Shown one piece after another: positions 51,404 through 61,935 of a stretch of 64,000 bases of DNA (within the stretch, counting starts at the first letter, position 1; each line of letters starts with the position of its first letter). The stretch covers positions 67,248-131,247 of the forward strand of contig DASZJG010000010.1 of assembly GCA_035948315.1 (NCBI GenBank). The letters are read 5' to 3'. Under the pieces are notes generated by a model. The model saw nothing but the letters and a program-made list of their open reading frames with translations. It searched no databases and was not told the origin of the DNA. Source of the DNA: CAJCJE01 sp035948315 (lineage in GTDB: Bacteria > Actinomycetota > Actinomycetes > Mycobacteriales > Pseudonocardiaceae). Both the position numbers and the translations under genes were made by a program.

Positions 51404-51579
51404 GTGACCGCGCTCGCCGCGAACGTGCGACAGCAGGTGGGCACCGACGGGATCGGCGTGACGCTGGTCGCGCCCGGACCACCGAATACCTCGCCGATTC
51501 CATAGTGTGGACGCTGGGCCAACCGGCCGGTGCCGACGTGAACACGGTGGTCATCAGGCCCATTGGCGCGTGGCGGTAA
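51404..51579 (+). pseudogene. Decayed short-chain dehydrogenase (SDR) remnant
   Basis: Frame 2 from 51404 reads VTALAANVRQQVGTDGIGVT followed by LVAPG, the SDR segment that ends in the (V/E)PG motif, but stops at 51506. A different frame ending at 51579 reads TEYLADSIVWTLGQPAGADV, then NTVVIRPIGAWR, the standard SDR C-terminus. The glycine-rich N-terminus and the YxxxK active site are missing. A large 5' deletion plus an internal deletion with frame change have destroyed the gene that normally pairs with the MerR regulator. Confidence 0.75.
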
Positions 51580-51667
51580 GCGAATTCGACCGTGTCGATC
51601 ACTGTGGGATCGAGCCGGGCTCGAGAGGTTCCCTGAGCTGCAAGGCATCGGAGTATATTCGTCGGCA

Positions 51668-51758
51668 GGCCGAGAGGCGCTGCAACGGGCGTTTCGCCCG
51701 CCACGCTCGGCCGGATCGACCACGGACAAGGGCGCCTCCCACCTACTGGGAGGTGCGC
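51668..51758 (+). ncRNA. S-adenosylhomocysteine (SAH) riboswitch upstream of metH
   Basis: CCGAG (51670-51674) pairs with CTCGG (51706-51710) as P1. The conserved core GCGCTGCAAC and a GGGCG-TTTC-CGCCC hairpin lie inside. GAGGCGC (51674-51680) is exactly complementary to GCGCCTC (51732-51738), the pseudoknot P4 of SAH riboswitches. The same GCGCCTCCCA (51732-51741) can instead pair with TGGGAGG (51747-51753), which contains the metH RBS. SAH binding would stabilise P4 and free the RBS, giving an ON switch that restores methionine when SAH builds up. Confidence 0.85.
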
Positions 51759-51760
51759 GC

Positions 51761-55405
<3,645 letters not shown>

Positions 55406-55428
55406 TTCGTGCGCAGGTGCGGGCCTGA

Positions 55429-55800
55429 TCAGGTGTTGACGATGAGCTTGCCGAGCGGCATCAGCGAGATCGGGATCAGCTTGAAGTTGGCCAGGCCGAG
55501 CGGGATGCCGATGATCGTCACGCACAGCAGCACGCCGGTGATCAGGTGGCCGATGGCCAACCACAGGCCGGCGAAGATGAACCAGATGATGTTGCCGATC
55601 AGCGAGCCGGCGCCGGCATCGGGCGCGTCCACGATGGTCCGGCCGAACGGCCACAGCGCGTAGCTCGCGATCCGGAACGAGGCGATGCCGAACGGGATCG
55701 TGATGATCAGGATGCAGCAGATGATGCCCGCCACGCAGTAGCCGATCGCCATCCAGAAGCCGCACAGGACCAACCAGATGATGTTCAGAATCACCTTCAT
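55429..55800 (-). CDS. YccF-domain membrane protein (123 aa)
   Basis: Two copies of the YccF repeat: NIIWLVLCGFWMAIGYCVAG with ITIPFGIASFRIASYALWPF, then NIIWFIFAGLWLAIGHLITG with IGIPLGLANFKLIPISLMPL. Four membrane helices. The function of the family is unknown. The gene is downstream of the formamidase gene on the same strand, 8 bases after its stop, so they share a transcript. It converges with metH. Confidence 0.88.
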   Translation of the reverse strand: MKVILNIIWLVLCGFWMAIGYCVAGIICCILIITIPFGIASFRIASYALWPFGRTIVDAPDAGAGSLIGNIIWFIFAGLWLAIGHLITGVLLCVTIIGIPLGLANFKLIPISLMPLGKLIVNT

Positions 55801-55808
55801 ACCGACGA

Positions 55809-56720
55809 TTATGCGGCCAGCAGGGCCAGCGGAAGGTGCATCGACACGACCCAGTTCGGCATGTCGACCACCTCGCTGATCTTCAGGTCCGCGGAGGTGC
55901 TGGCCAACAGGTAGGCCTCGACCGGGGCGAGGCCGGTGCGGCGGGTGATCTCGTCGATCATCGCCCTGGTCGCGTCCTTGGCCGCGGCCATCAGGTCGGG
56001 GCCGACGCCGGTGGTGGCCAGGGCCGCGCCGGGACGGCTGGACGCGGGCGCGGTTTCCAGGATCGGGAAGCGCGGGGCGGCGCCGGGTCGCAGGCCGATC
56101 TCCAGGACCGTGCGCGCGGAGGTCTCAATGCCGGTGCCGCAGACCTCGCCGTCGCCCATGGCGGCGTGCGCGTCGCCGACGGAGAGCAGCGCGCCCGCGA
56201 CGCCGACCGGGAGGGTGATGGTGGCACCCTCGGTGAGGTGCCGGATGTCCAGGTTGCCGCCGTGCCGGCTGGGCGGGACCAGGGAGTGCGCGCCGGGTTC
56301 GGGCAGCGCGACGCCGAGGGTGCCGATCATGGGCAGGGCCGGCAGACTCGGTCCGAACGGGAGGGCGATGGTGCCCTCGGCGATGCTGGACACCGCCAGG
56401 TGGGCGTCGGGAAACTCGTCGGCGAGCAGGCCGAAACCGGGAATGCAGGCCGTCCAACCCCAACTGTCCACGGCGAGTTCGACGACCCGGACGGTCAGGG
56501 CGTCGCCAGGGTTGGCGCCGCGCACCGCGATCGGGCCGGTGACCGGGTTGACCCTGGCGAAGTCGAGCGCGGCCACGTCGGAGACGGTCGAGTCCGGGCC
56601 GAGTTGGCCGCCCGAGGAGTTCAGCAGGTCGAGTTCGACGCGCTGACCAGGTTCGATCTCGATGACCGGGGCCAGGCTGTTGTCCCAGGCATGGTGTACC
56701 GACTCGGTGCCGATGCGCAC
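55809..56720 (-). CDS. Acetamidase/formamidase family protein (303 aa)
   Basis: FmdA/AmdA features: HHAWDNSLAPVIEIEPGQRV, DFARVNPVTGPIAVRGANPG, the HGGNLDIRHL zinc-region motif and LSVGDAHAAMGDGEVCGTGI. These enzymes hydrolyse formamide or acetamide to ammonia and the acid. I start at the GTG at 56720 because GTGGAGG lies six bases upstream. A frame extending to 56777 lacks an RBS. It is divergent from the GH18 gene, and the YccF gene follows in its operon. Confidence 0.87.
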   Translation of the reverse strand: MRIGTESVHHAWDNSLAPVIEIEPGQRVELDLLNSSGGQLGPDSTVSDVAALDFARVNPVTGPIAVRGANPGDALTVRVVELAVDSWGWTACIPGFGLLADEFPDAHLAVSSIAEGTIALPFGPSLPALPMIGTLGVALPEPGAHSLVPPSRHGGNLDIRHLTEGATITLPVGVAGALLSVGDAHAAMGDGEVCGTGIETSARTVLEIGLRPGAAPRFPILETAPASSRPGAALATTGVGPDLMAAAKDATRAMIDEITRRTGLAPVEAYLLASTSADLKISEVVDMPNWVVSMHLPLALLAA

Positions 56721-56855
56721 GGCCGCCTCCACATTTCGTTTCTCGCGTTCTCGTCGAAGCATTGCCGATAATGCCACCGGTCCACCTGGTCCGGTCGTTC
56801 ACACTTTTTCCCTCGCTGGCAACGGTTTCCCAGGAAAAAGCCGATGAACGGAGTC

Positions 56856-56884
56856 TTGACGCTCCCTGACCCCGGGCGTACGGT
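56856..56884 (+). promoter_or_regulatory. Promoter of the GH18 chitinase gene
   Basis: TTGACG (56856-56861) and TACGGT (56879-56884) are spaced by exactly 17 bases. The expected start site falls at the first bases of the following palindrome. Confidence 0.6.
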
Positions 56885-56889
56885 TCGCC

Positions 56890-56916
56890 ATATGTAAGGA
56901 AGATTTCCTTACATAT
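56890..56916. promoter_or_regulatory. Perfect 27-bp palindrome at the GH18 start site
   Basis: ATATGTAAGGAA (56890-56901) and TTCCTTACATAT (56905-56916) are perfect 12-bp arms around GAT. It is AT-rich in a GC-rich genome, lies at about +1 of the predicted promoter and 51 bases before the ATG. Repressor operator or 5'-end mRNA hairpin. Confidence 0.75.
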
Positions 56917-56966
56917 TCATTCCGTAACCGATCGGGCGCCCTTTTTCGACTGGGAGAAAACAACCA

Positions 56967-57920
56967 ATGGCACGTAATCTCCGCAGGTCATTGATCGCGT
57001 CCGCGATCGCCCTGCTGCCGGCCGCGCTGGTCATCAGCAGTGCGACCACCTCCGCCGCCGCCCCGGCGGCCGCGACGGCCTTCCCGACCCACTTCTCCGC
57101 GCCGTACCTGCAGATCGGCAGTGGCGACACGGGCGACCTGGCGGCGGACCTGAAGGCGTCGGGCGACAAGTACTACACCCTCGCCTTCCTCACCTCCAAG
57201 AGCGGCTGCACCCTGCAGTGGGAGGACGGCGGCGACGCCGTCGGCGCCTTCAAGTCGCAGATCAGCTCGTTGCAGTCGGCGGGCGGGAACGTGGCCGCGT
57301 CCTTCGGCGGGGCCGGCAGCAAGGAACTGGCCGAAACCTGCACCTCGGTGTCCAGCCTGGCCGCCGCCTACGGGAAGATCGTCAGCACCTACGGCATCAC
57401 CCGGTTGGACTTCGACATCGAGGGCAACACGATCAACAACACCGCGGCCACCTCGCGGCGCGACCAGGCACTGGCGCAGCTCCAGAAGTCGAACAAGTCG
57501 GTCCAGGTGGACTTCACGCTGCCCGTCGACCCGACCGGCCTGGAGAGCAACGCGACCAACGTGCTCAAGGACGCCAAGAGCAAGGGCGTCGCGGTGTCCG
57601 TCGTCAACATCATGACCATGGACTTCGGCGACGGCCAGAACGCGCTCAAGGACGCGGAGTCCGGAGCCAACGCGACGCACGGCCAGTTGCAGAAGATCTA
57701 CACCGGTGACTCCTCGGCGCAGGTGTGGGGCATGCTCGGCCTGACGCCGATCGCCGGCAAGAACGACGACAACGAGAACTTCACCCAGGCCAACGCCAAG
57801 ACGCTGGAGGGCTTCGCGAAGTCCAACGGCGTCGGCGAGCTGGCCTTCTGGGAGGTCGACCAGTACGACAAGCCGCTCGGCTACGCGTACTCGAAGATCT
57901 TCAACGCGATCACCGGCTGA
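56967..57920 (+). CDS. Secreted GH18 chitinase (317 aa)
   Basis: A Sec signal peptide (MARNLRRSLIASAIALLPA) with cleavage near SAAA-PA, then a single catalytic TIM barrel. The GH18 active site is seen as ITRLDFDIEGN, with the DxDxE aspartates and acid Glu, and GNVAASFGGAGS is the SxGG strand. VVNIMTMDFGDG and ELAFWEVDQYDKP complete the barrel. No chitin-binding or fibronectin module is attached. It belongs to the small bacterial chitinases related to ChiX/Chi-like actinomycete enzymes. RBS GGGAGAA. It ends with a perfect 18-bp terminator stem. Confidence 0.92.
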   Translation: MARNLRRSLIASAIALLPAALVISSATTSAAAPAAATAFPTHFSAPYLQIGSGDTGDLAADLKASGDKYYTLAFLTSKSGCTLQWEDGGDAVGAFKSQISSLQSAGGNVAASFGGAGSKELAETCTSVSSLAAAYGKIVSTYGITRLDFDIEGNTINNTAATSRRDQALAQLQKSNKSVQVDFTLPVDPTGLESNATNVLKDAKSKGVAVSVVNIMTMDFGDGQNALKDAESGANATHGQLQKIYTGDSSAQVWGMLGLTPIAGKNDDNENFTQANAKTLEGFAKSNGVGELAFWEVDQYDKPLGYAYSKIFNAITG

Positions 57921-57936
57921 AGCCACCACGAAGCCA

Positions 57937-57976
57937 CGACGACTGAGGGCGGACCCATCCGCCCTCAGTCGTCGTC
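57937..57976. terminator. Terminator after the GH18 gene
   Basis: A perfect 18-bp stem (57937-57954 with 57959-57976) around CCCA. No T-tract. The stem begins 16 bases after the chitinase stop codon. Confidence 0.75.
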
Positions 57977-58027
57977 GTAGTGCGCGGCGACCGCGGCCAC
58001 GAAACTCGAACAGGCGACCTCCTCGCC

Positions 58028-58055
58028 TTGACATATATCAATATGAGTATATGTT
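58028..58055 (+). promoter_or_regulatory. Leaderless promoter with ArsR operator
   Basis: TTGACA (58028-58033), 16 bases, then TATGTT (58050-58055). The ATG is at 58062, so transcription should start at or next to it. ACATATA (58031-58037) and TATATGT (58048-58054) are perfect arms spanning the promoter, the likely ArsR site. Confidence 0.65.
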
Positions 58056-58061
58056 TGCCAC

Positions 58062-58406
58062 ATGGCTCGGGCGGCGACCACGACGGACGCGTTCAACGCG
58101 ATAGCCGAACCCCGGCGGCGGCAGATCCTCGATCTGCTCGCCGACGGCGAACGGTCCGTGAACGACCTGGTCGAACTGCTGGACCTCGCCCAGCCGCACG
58201 TCTCAAGGCACCTGCGCGTGCTGCGCGAGGTCGGGCTGGTCGACGTGCGCGAGGAGGGCCGGCAGCGCCTGTACCGGCTCAACGGCGCACCCCTCAAGGT
58301 CATTCACGACTGGGTGAAGACCTACGAACAGACCTGGTCGGCGCGCTTCGAGCTACTCGACGATGTGTTGGCCGAACTCAAAGGAGCAGAAGATGATGGC
58401 CAGTAA
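58062..58406 (+). CDS. ArsR-family regulator (114 aa)
   Basis: Winged helix of the ArsR/SmtB group: FNAIAEPRRRQILDLLADGE, then SVNDLVELLDLAQPHVSRHL and RVLREVGLVDVREEGRQRLY. It has no metal-binding Cys pair. This non-metal subgroup is nearly always paired with an SRPBCC (AHSA1-like) gene, as here, where the genes overlap by 14 bases. A palindrome covers the promoter, so it is self-repressing. Confidence 0.92.
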   Translation: MARAATTTDAFNAIAEPRRRQILDLLADGERSVNDLVELLDLAQPHVSRHLRVLREVGLVDVREEGRQRLYRLNGAPLKVIHDWVKTYEQTWSARFELLDDVLAELKGAEDDGQ

Positions 58407-58878
58407 GTCCGCGGTGGTGTCCCTGCCCAGCGACAACGAAATCCTGATCACCAGGGACTTCGACGCACCCAAGCACCTGGTCTACCGCGCCTACACCGAA
58501 CCCGCACTGGTGAAACGGTGGTGGGCCGGCGATCTCGGCGAGGTGAACAGCATCGAGATCGACCTGCGGGTCGGCGGCGCGTGGCGCTACGTGATGACCG
58601 CGAACGGTGGCTTCGAGGTCGCGTTCCACGGCGAGTTCACCGAGATCGTGCCGAACGAACGGCTGACCCGCACGGAGATCTTCGAGGCCGTGCCGGACGC
58701 GGGCGCGGTGAGCACGCTGACACTGACCGAAAAGGACGGTCGCACGCGGGCCGAGATCCTGGTTCGGCACGAGAGCAGGGAAAACCGGGACATGCACCTG
58801 AACTCCGGGATGGAGGACGGGCTGCAGGAGGCCATGGACTACCTGGAGCAGGTCGCGGTGAGCCTTGGTGGCAGCTGA
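58393..58878 (+). CDS. SRPBCC (AHSA1-like) family protein (161 aa)
   Basis: START-like fold with EILITRDFDAPKHLVYRAYT, EPALVKRWWAGDLGEV, GGAWRYVMTANGGFEVAFHG and the C-terminal GMEDGLQEAMDYLEQV. The family binds a hydrophobic ligand in a deep cavity. No enzymatic role is known for this branch. AAAGGAG lies before the ATG at 58393, inside the end of the arsR gene, so the two are co-translated. The following ATG at 58396 is also possible. Confidence 0.9.
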   Translation: MMASKSAVVSLPSDNEILITRDFDAPKHLVYRAYTEPALVKRWWAGDLGEVNSIEIDLRVGGAWRYVMTANGGFEVAFHGEFTEIVPNERLTRTEIFEAVPDAGAVSTLTLTEKDGRTRAEILVRHESRENRDMHLNSGMEDGLQEAMDYLEQVAVSLGGS

Positions 58879-58883
58879 AAGAT

Positions 58884-58916
58884 TCGGCCGGCCGTCGAGG
58901 GGCGACGGCCGGCCGA
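58884..58916. terminator. Bidirectional terminator hairpin
   Basis: A perfect 14-bp stem (58884-58897 with 58903-58916) around AGGGG, between the convergent SRPBCC and LCP genes. Confidence 0.75.
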
Positions 58917-58930
58917 GTCCGCGGCAGGGA

Positions 58931-60091
58931 TCAGTGCTGGGTGACCAGGCTCGTCGGCACGGCCTGGTCGGTGTTGAGGTCGGTGAACAACTGCGGTGCC
59001 TTGGTCGGATCCCACAGCAGTGAGCTGCCGGTGGAACCGCTGACCGGGACCGCGGTGCTGACCACGCCGCCGCTTGAGATGCCGCGCATCGCCCAGGCCA
59101 GGCCGATCAGGTTCTGCAGGTGGTCGCCGTTGTCCACGGTGATCGAGCCGGGCAGGTCGGAGATCATCGGGAAGAAGGCGAACGGGTTGAGCAGCACGCC
59201 GGGGCTGGATATCTTGTTCGCCAGCGCGCCGAGGAACTGCCGCTGGTGGTCGGTGCGGGCGAAGTCGCTGGTGGCAAAGGCATGCCGGCTGCGCACGTAG
59301 CCCAGTGCGTTGGCACCGTTGAGGTTCTGGCAGCCAGCCGGCAGGTTGATGCCCGCATAGGAGTCGTTGTCCGGCTGGTCAAGGCACATGGTCACGCCGC
59401 CGACGTCGTCCACGACCGAGGCGAAGCCGCCGAGACCGATCTCGGCGTAGTGGTCGATGCGCAGGCCGGTGGCGAGTTCGACGGTCTGCACCAGCAGGGA
59501 CGGGCCGCCGAAGGCGAAGGCCGCGTTGATCTTGTTCTTGCCGTGGCCCGGAATGTTGACGTAGGAGTCGCGCAGCAGGCTGACCATGGTCGGCTTGGTG
59601 CTGTTGTCCGGGACGTGCAACAGGATGATGGTGTCGGTGCGGCCACCGGAGACGGCCGAGGAGTCGCCGGTGTGCAGCTGTGCGGCCTGCGCGTCGGTCA
59701 GGCCCTGGCGGGAGTCCGAGCCGGTGATCAGCCAGTTGGTACCGGTGCCCTGCGCGGGCCGACCCGCGTAGTCGGACAGCGCGTTCACTCGGTTGATCGA
59801 CGAGTCGAGGTAGAACCAGAGCACGACCGCGCCGACCACGAGCAGCACCAACAGGATCGCGACGATCCGGCGGAAGATGCGCCAGCCGTTGCGCCGGCCC
59901 CGCTGCCGCATCGGGCGCGGCGGCCTGGGCAGCCGGGTCGGGTCGACGTAGGAGTCGGCCCCGAAGCCCTCCCTGCGCGCCTGGTCCACCTGCTGCTGGT
60001 ACGCCTGGTGTCGGGCATAGTCCGGGCGCGGATTCACCGGTGGACGATGTGGCTCCATGTACTGGTCGTTGCGACCCCACTGTCCAGCCAT
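58931..60091 (-). CDS. LytR-CpsA-Psr (LCP) family cell-wall ligase (386 aa)
   Basis: A proline- and arginine-rich cytoplasmic head of about 70 residues, one membrane helix (IFRRIVAILLVLLVVGAVVL) and the external LCP domain. Conserved residues are in LITGSDSRQGL, GGRTDTIILLHVPD, SLLRDSYVNIPGHGKNKINA and YVRSRHAFATSDFARTDHQ. LCP proteins attach anionic polymers such as arabinogalactan or teichoic acids to peptidoglycan. The gene stands alone, with the start at 60091 supported by MAGQWGRNDQY and no good later start. Confidence 0.94.
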   Translation of the reverse strand: MAGQWGRNDQYMEPHRPPVNPRPDYARHQAYQQQVDQARREGFGADSYVDPTRLPRPPRPMRQRGRRNGWRIFRRIVAILLVLLVVGAVVLWFYLDSSINRVNALSDYAGRPAQGTGTNWLITGSDSRQGLTDAQAAQLHTGDSSAVSGGRTDTIILLHVPDNSTKPTMVSLLRDSYVNIPGHGKNKINAAFAFGGPSLLVQTVELATGLRIDHYAEIGLGGFASVVDDVGGVTMCLDQPDNDSYAGINLPAGCQNLNGANALGYVRSRHAFATSDFARTDHQRQFLGALANKISSPGVLLNPFAFFPMISDLPGSITVDNGDHLQNLIGLAWAMRGISSGGVVSTAVPVSGSTGSSLLWDPTKAPQLFTDLNTDQAVPTSLVTQH

Positions 60092-60258
60092 CGGTTCGCC
60101 AACCTCTCGATCCGGGTTTCGCTACCTACATGTCCAGACGCGGCGTACCCCTTCGGGTTGCCCGCCGTGACCGCAACCATAGGAAAAACGGGCTGACCTC
60201 GGGGTTCACGCACGCGCACTCGATCGGGTACTACCCGGTCGGCTGACGACGGCAGACC

Positions 60259-60864
60259 TCAGCGGGCCAAGTCGGGCGTGAGCAGGGCGAAACCGGTGTC
60301 CAGGATGTCGGCGAAGTCCCGCTCGGGATCGAGTGCGGTCAGCCGCAGGCTGGTTTCCAGTACGGCCAGCACGATCCCGGCCAGCATCGCGGCCATGGCG
60401 TCCACATCGGACGATCCGGCGAGCCTGCCACGCAGTTGCGATTCGACCTCGCGCAGCCAGCGCAGCCGGATCTCGTTGGCGCGGCCGAGCAGGACGCGGG
60501 AACCGAGAATCACCTTGGTGTAAGTGTCTCTGCGCTCGTCGGCGCGTACCCCGGCGAGGTATTCGGCGAGCGCGGCGCGGACCGCGGTCAGCACCGGCAG
60601 GTCCTCGGACTGCCTGGCGAGGGCGTGCATGAACCGTTCGCGGCGGAGGTCGTCGCCCGCGGCGAGCACGTCCTCCTTGGAGCCGAAATAGCGGAAGAAA
60701 CTCGCCCGCGACACCTGCGCGGCGGCGGCGATGTCCTCGACCGTCGTGTCGGCGTAGCCCTGTTGCGCGAACAGGTCGAAGGCCGCCTGTTCGAGGGCCC
60801 GTTTTGTCTGTTGTTTCTTGCGTTCCCGAAGCCCGAGAGGAGCCTGCACGGTGTCGGGCAACAT
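60259..60864 (-). CDS. TetR-family regulator (201 aa)
   Basis: HTH: RERKKQQTKRALEQAAFDLF with QQGYADTTVEDIAAAAQVSR and ASFFRYFGSKEDVLAA. The C-terminal domain is the TetR_C_17/MftR-like type (TKVILGSRVLLGRANEIRL). It diverges from a second TetR gene at 60964. The 99-base gap has two different palindromes. That at 60886-60899 is nearer to this gene. No target other than the pair itself can be seen. Confidence 0.88.
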   Translation of the reverse strand: MLPDTVQAPLGLRERKKQQTKRALEQAAFDLFAQQGYADTTVEDIAAAAQVSRASFFRYFGSKEDVLAAGDDLRRERFMHALARQSEDLPVLTAVRAALAEYLAGVRADERRDTYTKVILGSRVLLGRANEIRLRWLREVESQLRGRLAGSSDVDAMAAMLAGIVLAVLETSLRLTALDPERDFADILDTGFALLTPDLAR

Positions 60865-60885
60865 ATACCCACGGTAGCAGAACGT

Positions 60886-60899
60886 GAGACTGTCGTCTC
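60886..60899. promoter_or_regulatory. TetR operator 1 (GAGAC-TGTC-GTCTC)
   Basis: Perfect 5-bp arms around TGTC, in the class of GAGAC/GTCTC sites used by many TetR proteins. It lies 22 bases upstream of the minus-strand TetR start. Confidence 0.55.
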
Positions 60900-60930
60900 G
60901 TATAACCGAAGTACTGTCCTTCGGTTATAC
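60900..60930. promoter_or_regulatory. TetR operator 2, 12-bp arms
   Basis: GTATAACCGAAG (60900-60911) and CTTCGGTTATAC (60919-60930) are perfectly complementary around a 7-base centre. It lies 33 bases upstream of the plus-strand TetR ATG. Confidence 0.7.
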
Positions 60931-60963
60931 CGGTGGTCAGCGGGATGCCATAGGGTCAAACGA

Positions 60964-61599
60964 ATGACGACCCAGCCCACCCGGTTGCGGGCAGATGCGG
61001 CACGCAACCGGGAGCTCATCCTCACGGCCGCCCGTGCCGCGTTCCGTGAGCGGGGCATCTCCGCGCCGCTGGACGACATCGCGCGCACGGCGGGCGTGAA
61101 CATCGCGACCCTCTACCGGCGCTTTCCGGACCGCAACGCGCTGATCAGCCAGGTCGTGCTGGACGCTTACAGGCTGGTGCTGGAGGAGACCAGGCAGGCC
61201 AGGACCAAGCTGGCCGACCCGGTCGGCGCGATCGAGGAACTCCTGCTGAACCTGGTCGAGCGCCGCGACGAGCTGGTGCTGCCGCTGCTGGGCGGCCCGT
61301 CCGTGGACAACCCGGACGTCTTCCACATGCAGCACGAGATCGCCACGAATCTGGAGACCGTGCTCGCGGCGGGCCGCGCGGCCGGCACCATCCGCGAGGA
61401 CCTCAACTCGGTGGACATCATCACCGCGTCCGCGCTGGTCTGCCGGCCGATGCCACACCTCTCGCCCGCGGATGCGTCCACGCTGTCCGCGCGGCACGTG
61501 CGCGTGTTCGTGGACGGCTTCAACCCGACCGGGGCACGCCGGATACCGGCGCCGGTGACCCACGCGGACCTGACCGCGCAGTTCAACCGGCCCGGCTGA
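60964..61599 (+). CDS. TetR-family regulator (211 aa)
   Basis: HTH: RNRELILTAARAAFRERGIS with APLDDIARTAGVNIATLYRR and FPDRNALISQVVLDAY. The C-terminal region resembles the SACE_7040-type TetR_C domain of actinomycetes. The ATG at 60964 fits the usual family start. The frame is open upstream, but the extension is antisense to the divergent gene. It is followed by a stretch with repeated GGCCCGGCTGACC and no further gene on this strand. Confidence 0.88.
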   Translation: MTTQPTRLRADAARNRELILTAARAAFRERGISAPLDDIARTAGVNIATLYRRFPDRNALISQVVLDAYRLVLEETRQARTKLADPVGAIEELLLNLVERRDELVLPLLGGPSVDNPDVFHMQHEIATNLETVLAAGRAAGTIREDLNSVDIITASALVCRPMPHLSPADASTLSARHVRVFVDGFNPTGARRIPAPVTHADLTAQFNRPG

Positions 61600-61683
61600 C
61601 CGGCCCGGCTGACCGCACCGCCGCAACCAGGCCGCCGGTCAACCTTCTTGGCGCCGGTCAACCCTGGCTGGCCAGCCGGCCGC

Positions 61684-61926
61684 TCAGCTGGGCTGCTCGC
61701 CGGGCTGCTCGCCGCCGCCCTGCTCACCGAAGCGCTGGGCCGCGTCCTTGGCCTTGGCCGCGCTCTGCTGGATCTTCTCCGAGTACTTGCCCTGCGTACC
61801 GCTGTCCAACTTGCCGGCCACCTTGTCGATGCCCTCGGCGATCTTGTCGCCGTGCTGGCCGACGAAGTCGGAGGCGCGGTCCTTCAGTTCCTCGGCCTGC
61901 TTCTTGACGTCATCAAGGAATCCCAT
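61684..61926 (-). CDS. MT0933/Rv0909-like small helical protein (80 aa)
   Basis: Sequence MGFLDDVKKQAEELKDRASD is followed by an amphipathic helical middle with KIAEGIDKVAGKLDSGTQGKY and a Gly/Gln/Pro-rich tail. This matches the family annotated as MT0933-like antitoxin, though most members lack a toxin partner, and none is adjacent here. It is 9 bases after the stop of the TauD-type gene and so likely in its transcript. Confidence 0.75.
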   Translation of the reverse strand: MGFLDDVKKQAEELKDRASDFVGQHGDKIAEGIDKVAGKLDSGTQGKYSEKIQQSAAKAKDAAQRFGEQGGGEQPGEQPS

Positions 61927-61935
61927 GTGCCCAGT

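Noticed and set aside
51563..51760. N-terminal extension of metH by 66 codons
   Set aside because: The extension lies in the riboswitch, has no homology to MetH and no RBS. The GTG at 51761 has a good RBS.
57937..57976. The 18-bp stem after the GH18 gene as an operator for the ArsR unit
   Set aside because: It is much longer and GC-rich, starts 16 bases after a stop codon and is separate from the AT-rich ArsR palindrome at 58031. A terminator explains it better.
61588..61613. Short tandem repeat GGCCCGGCTGACC after the TetR gene
   Set aside because: Only two copies, at the end of a coding sequence in GC-rich DNA. No sign of a mobile element or attachment site.
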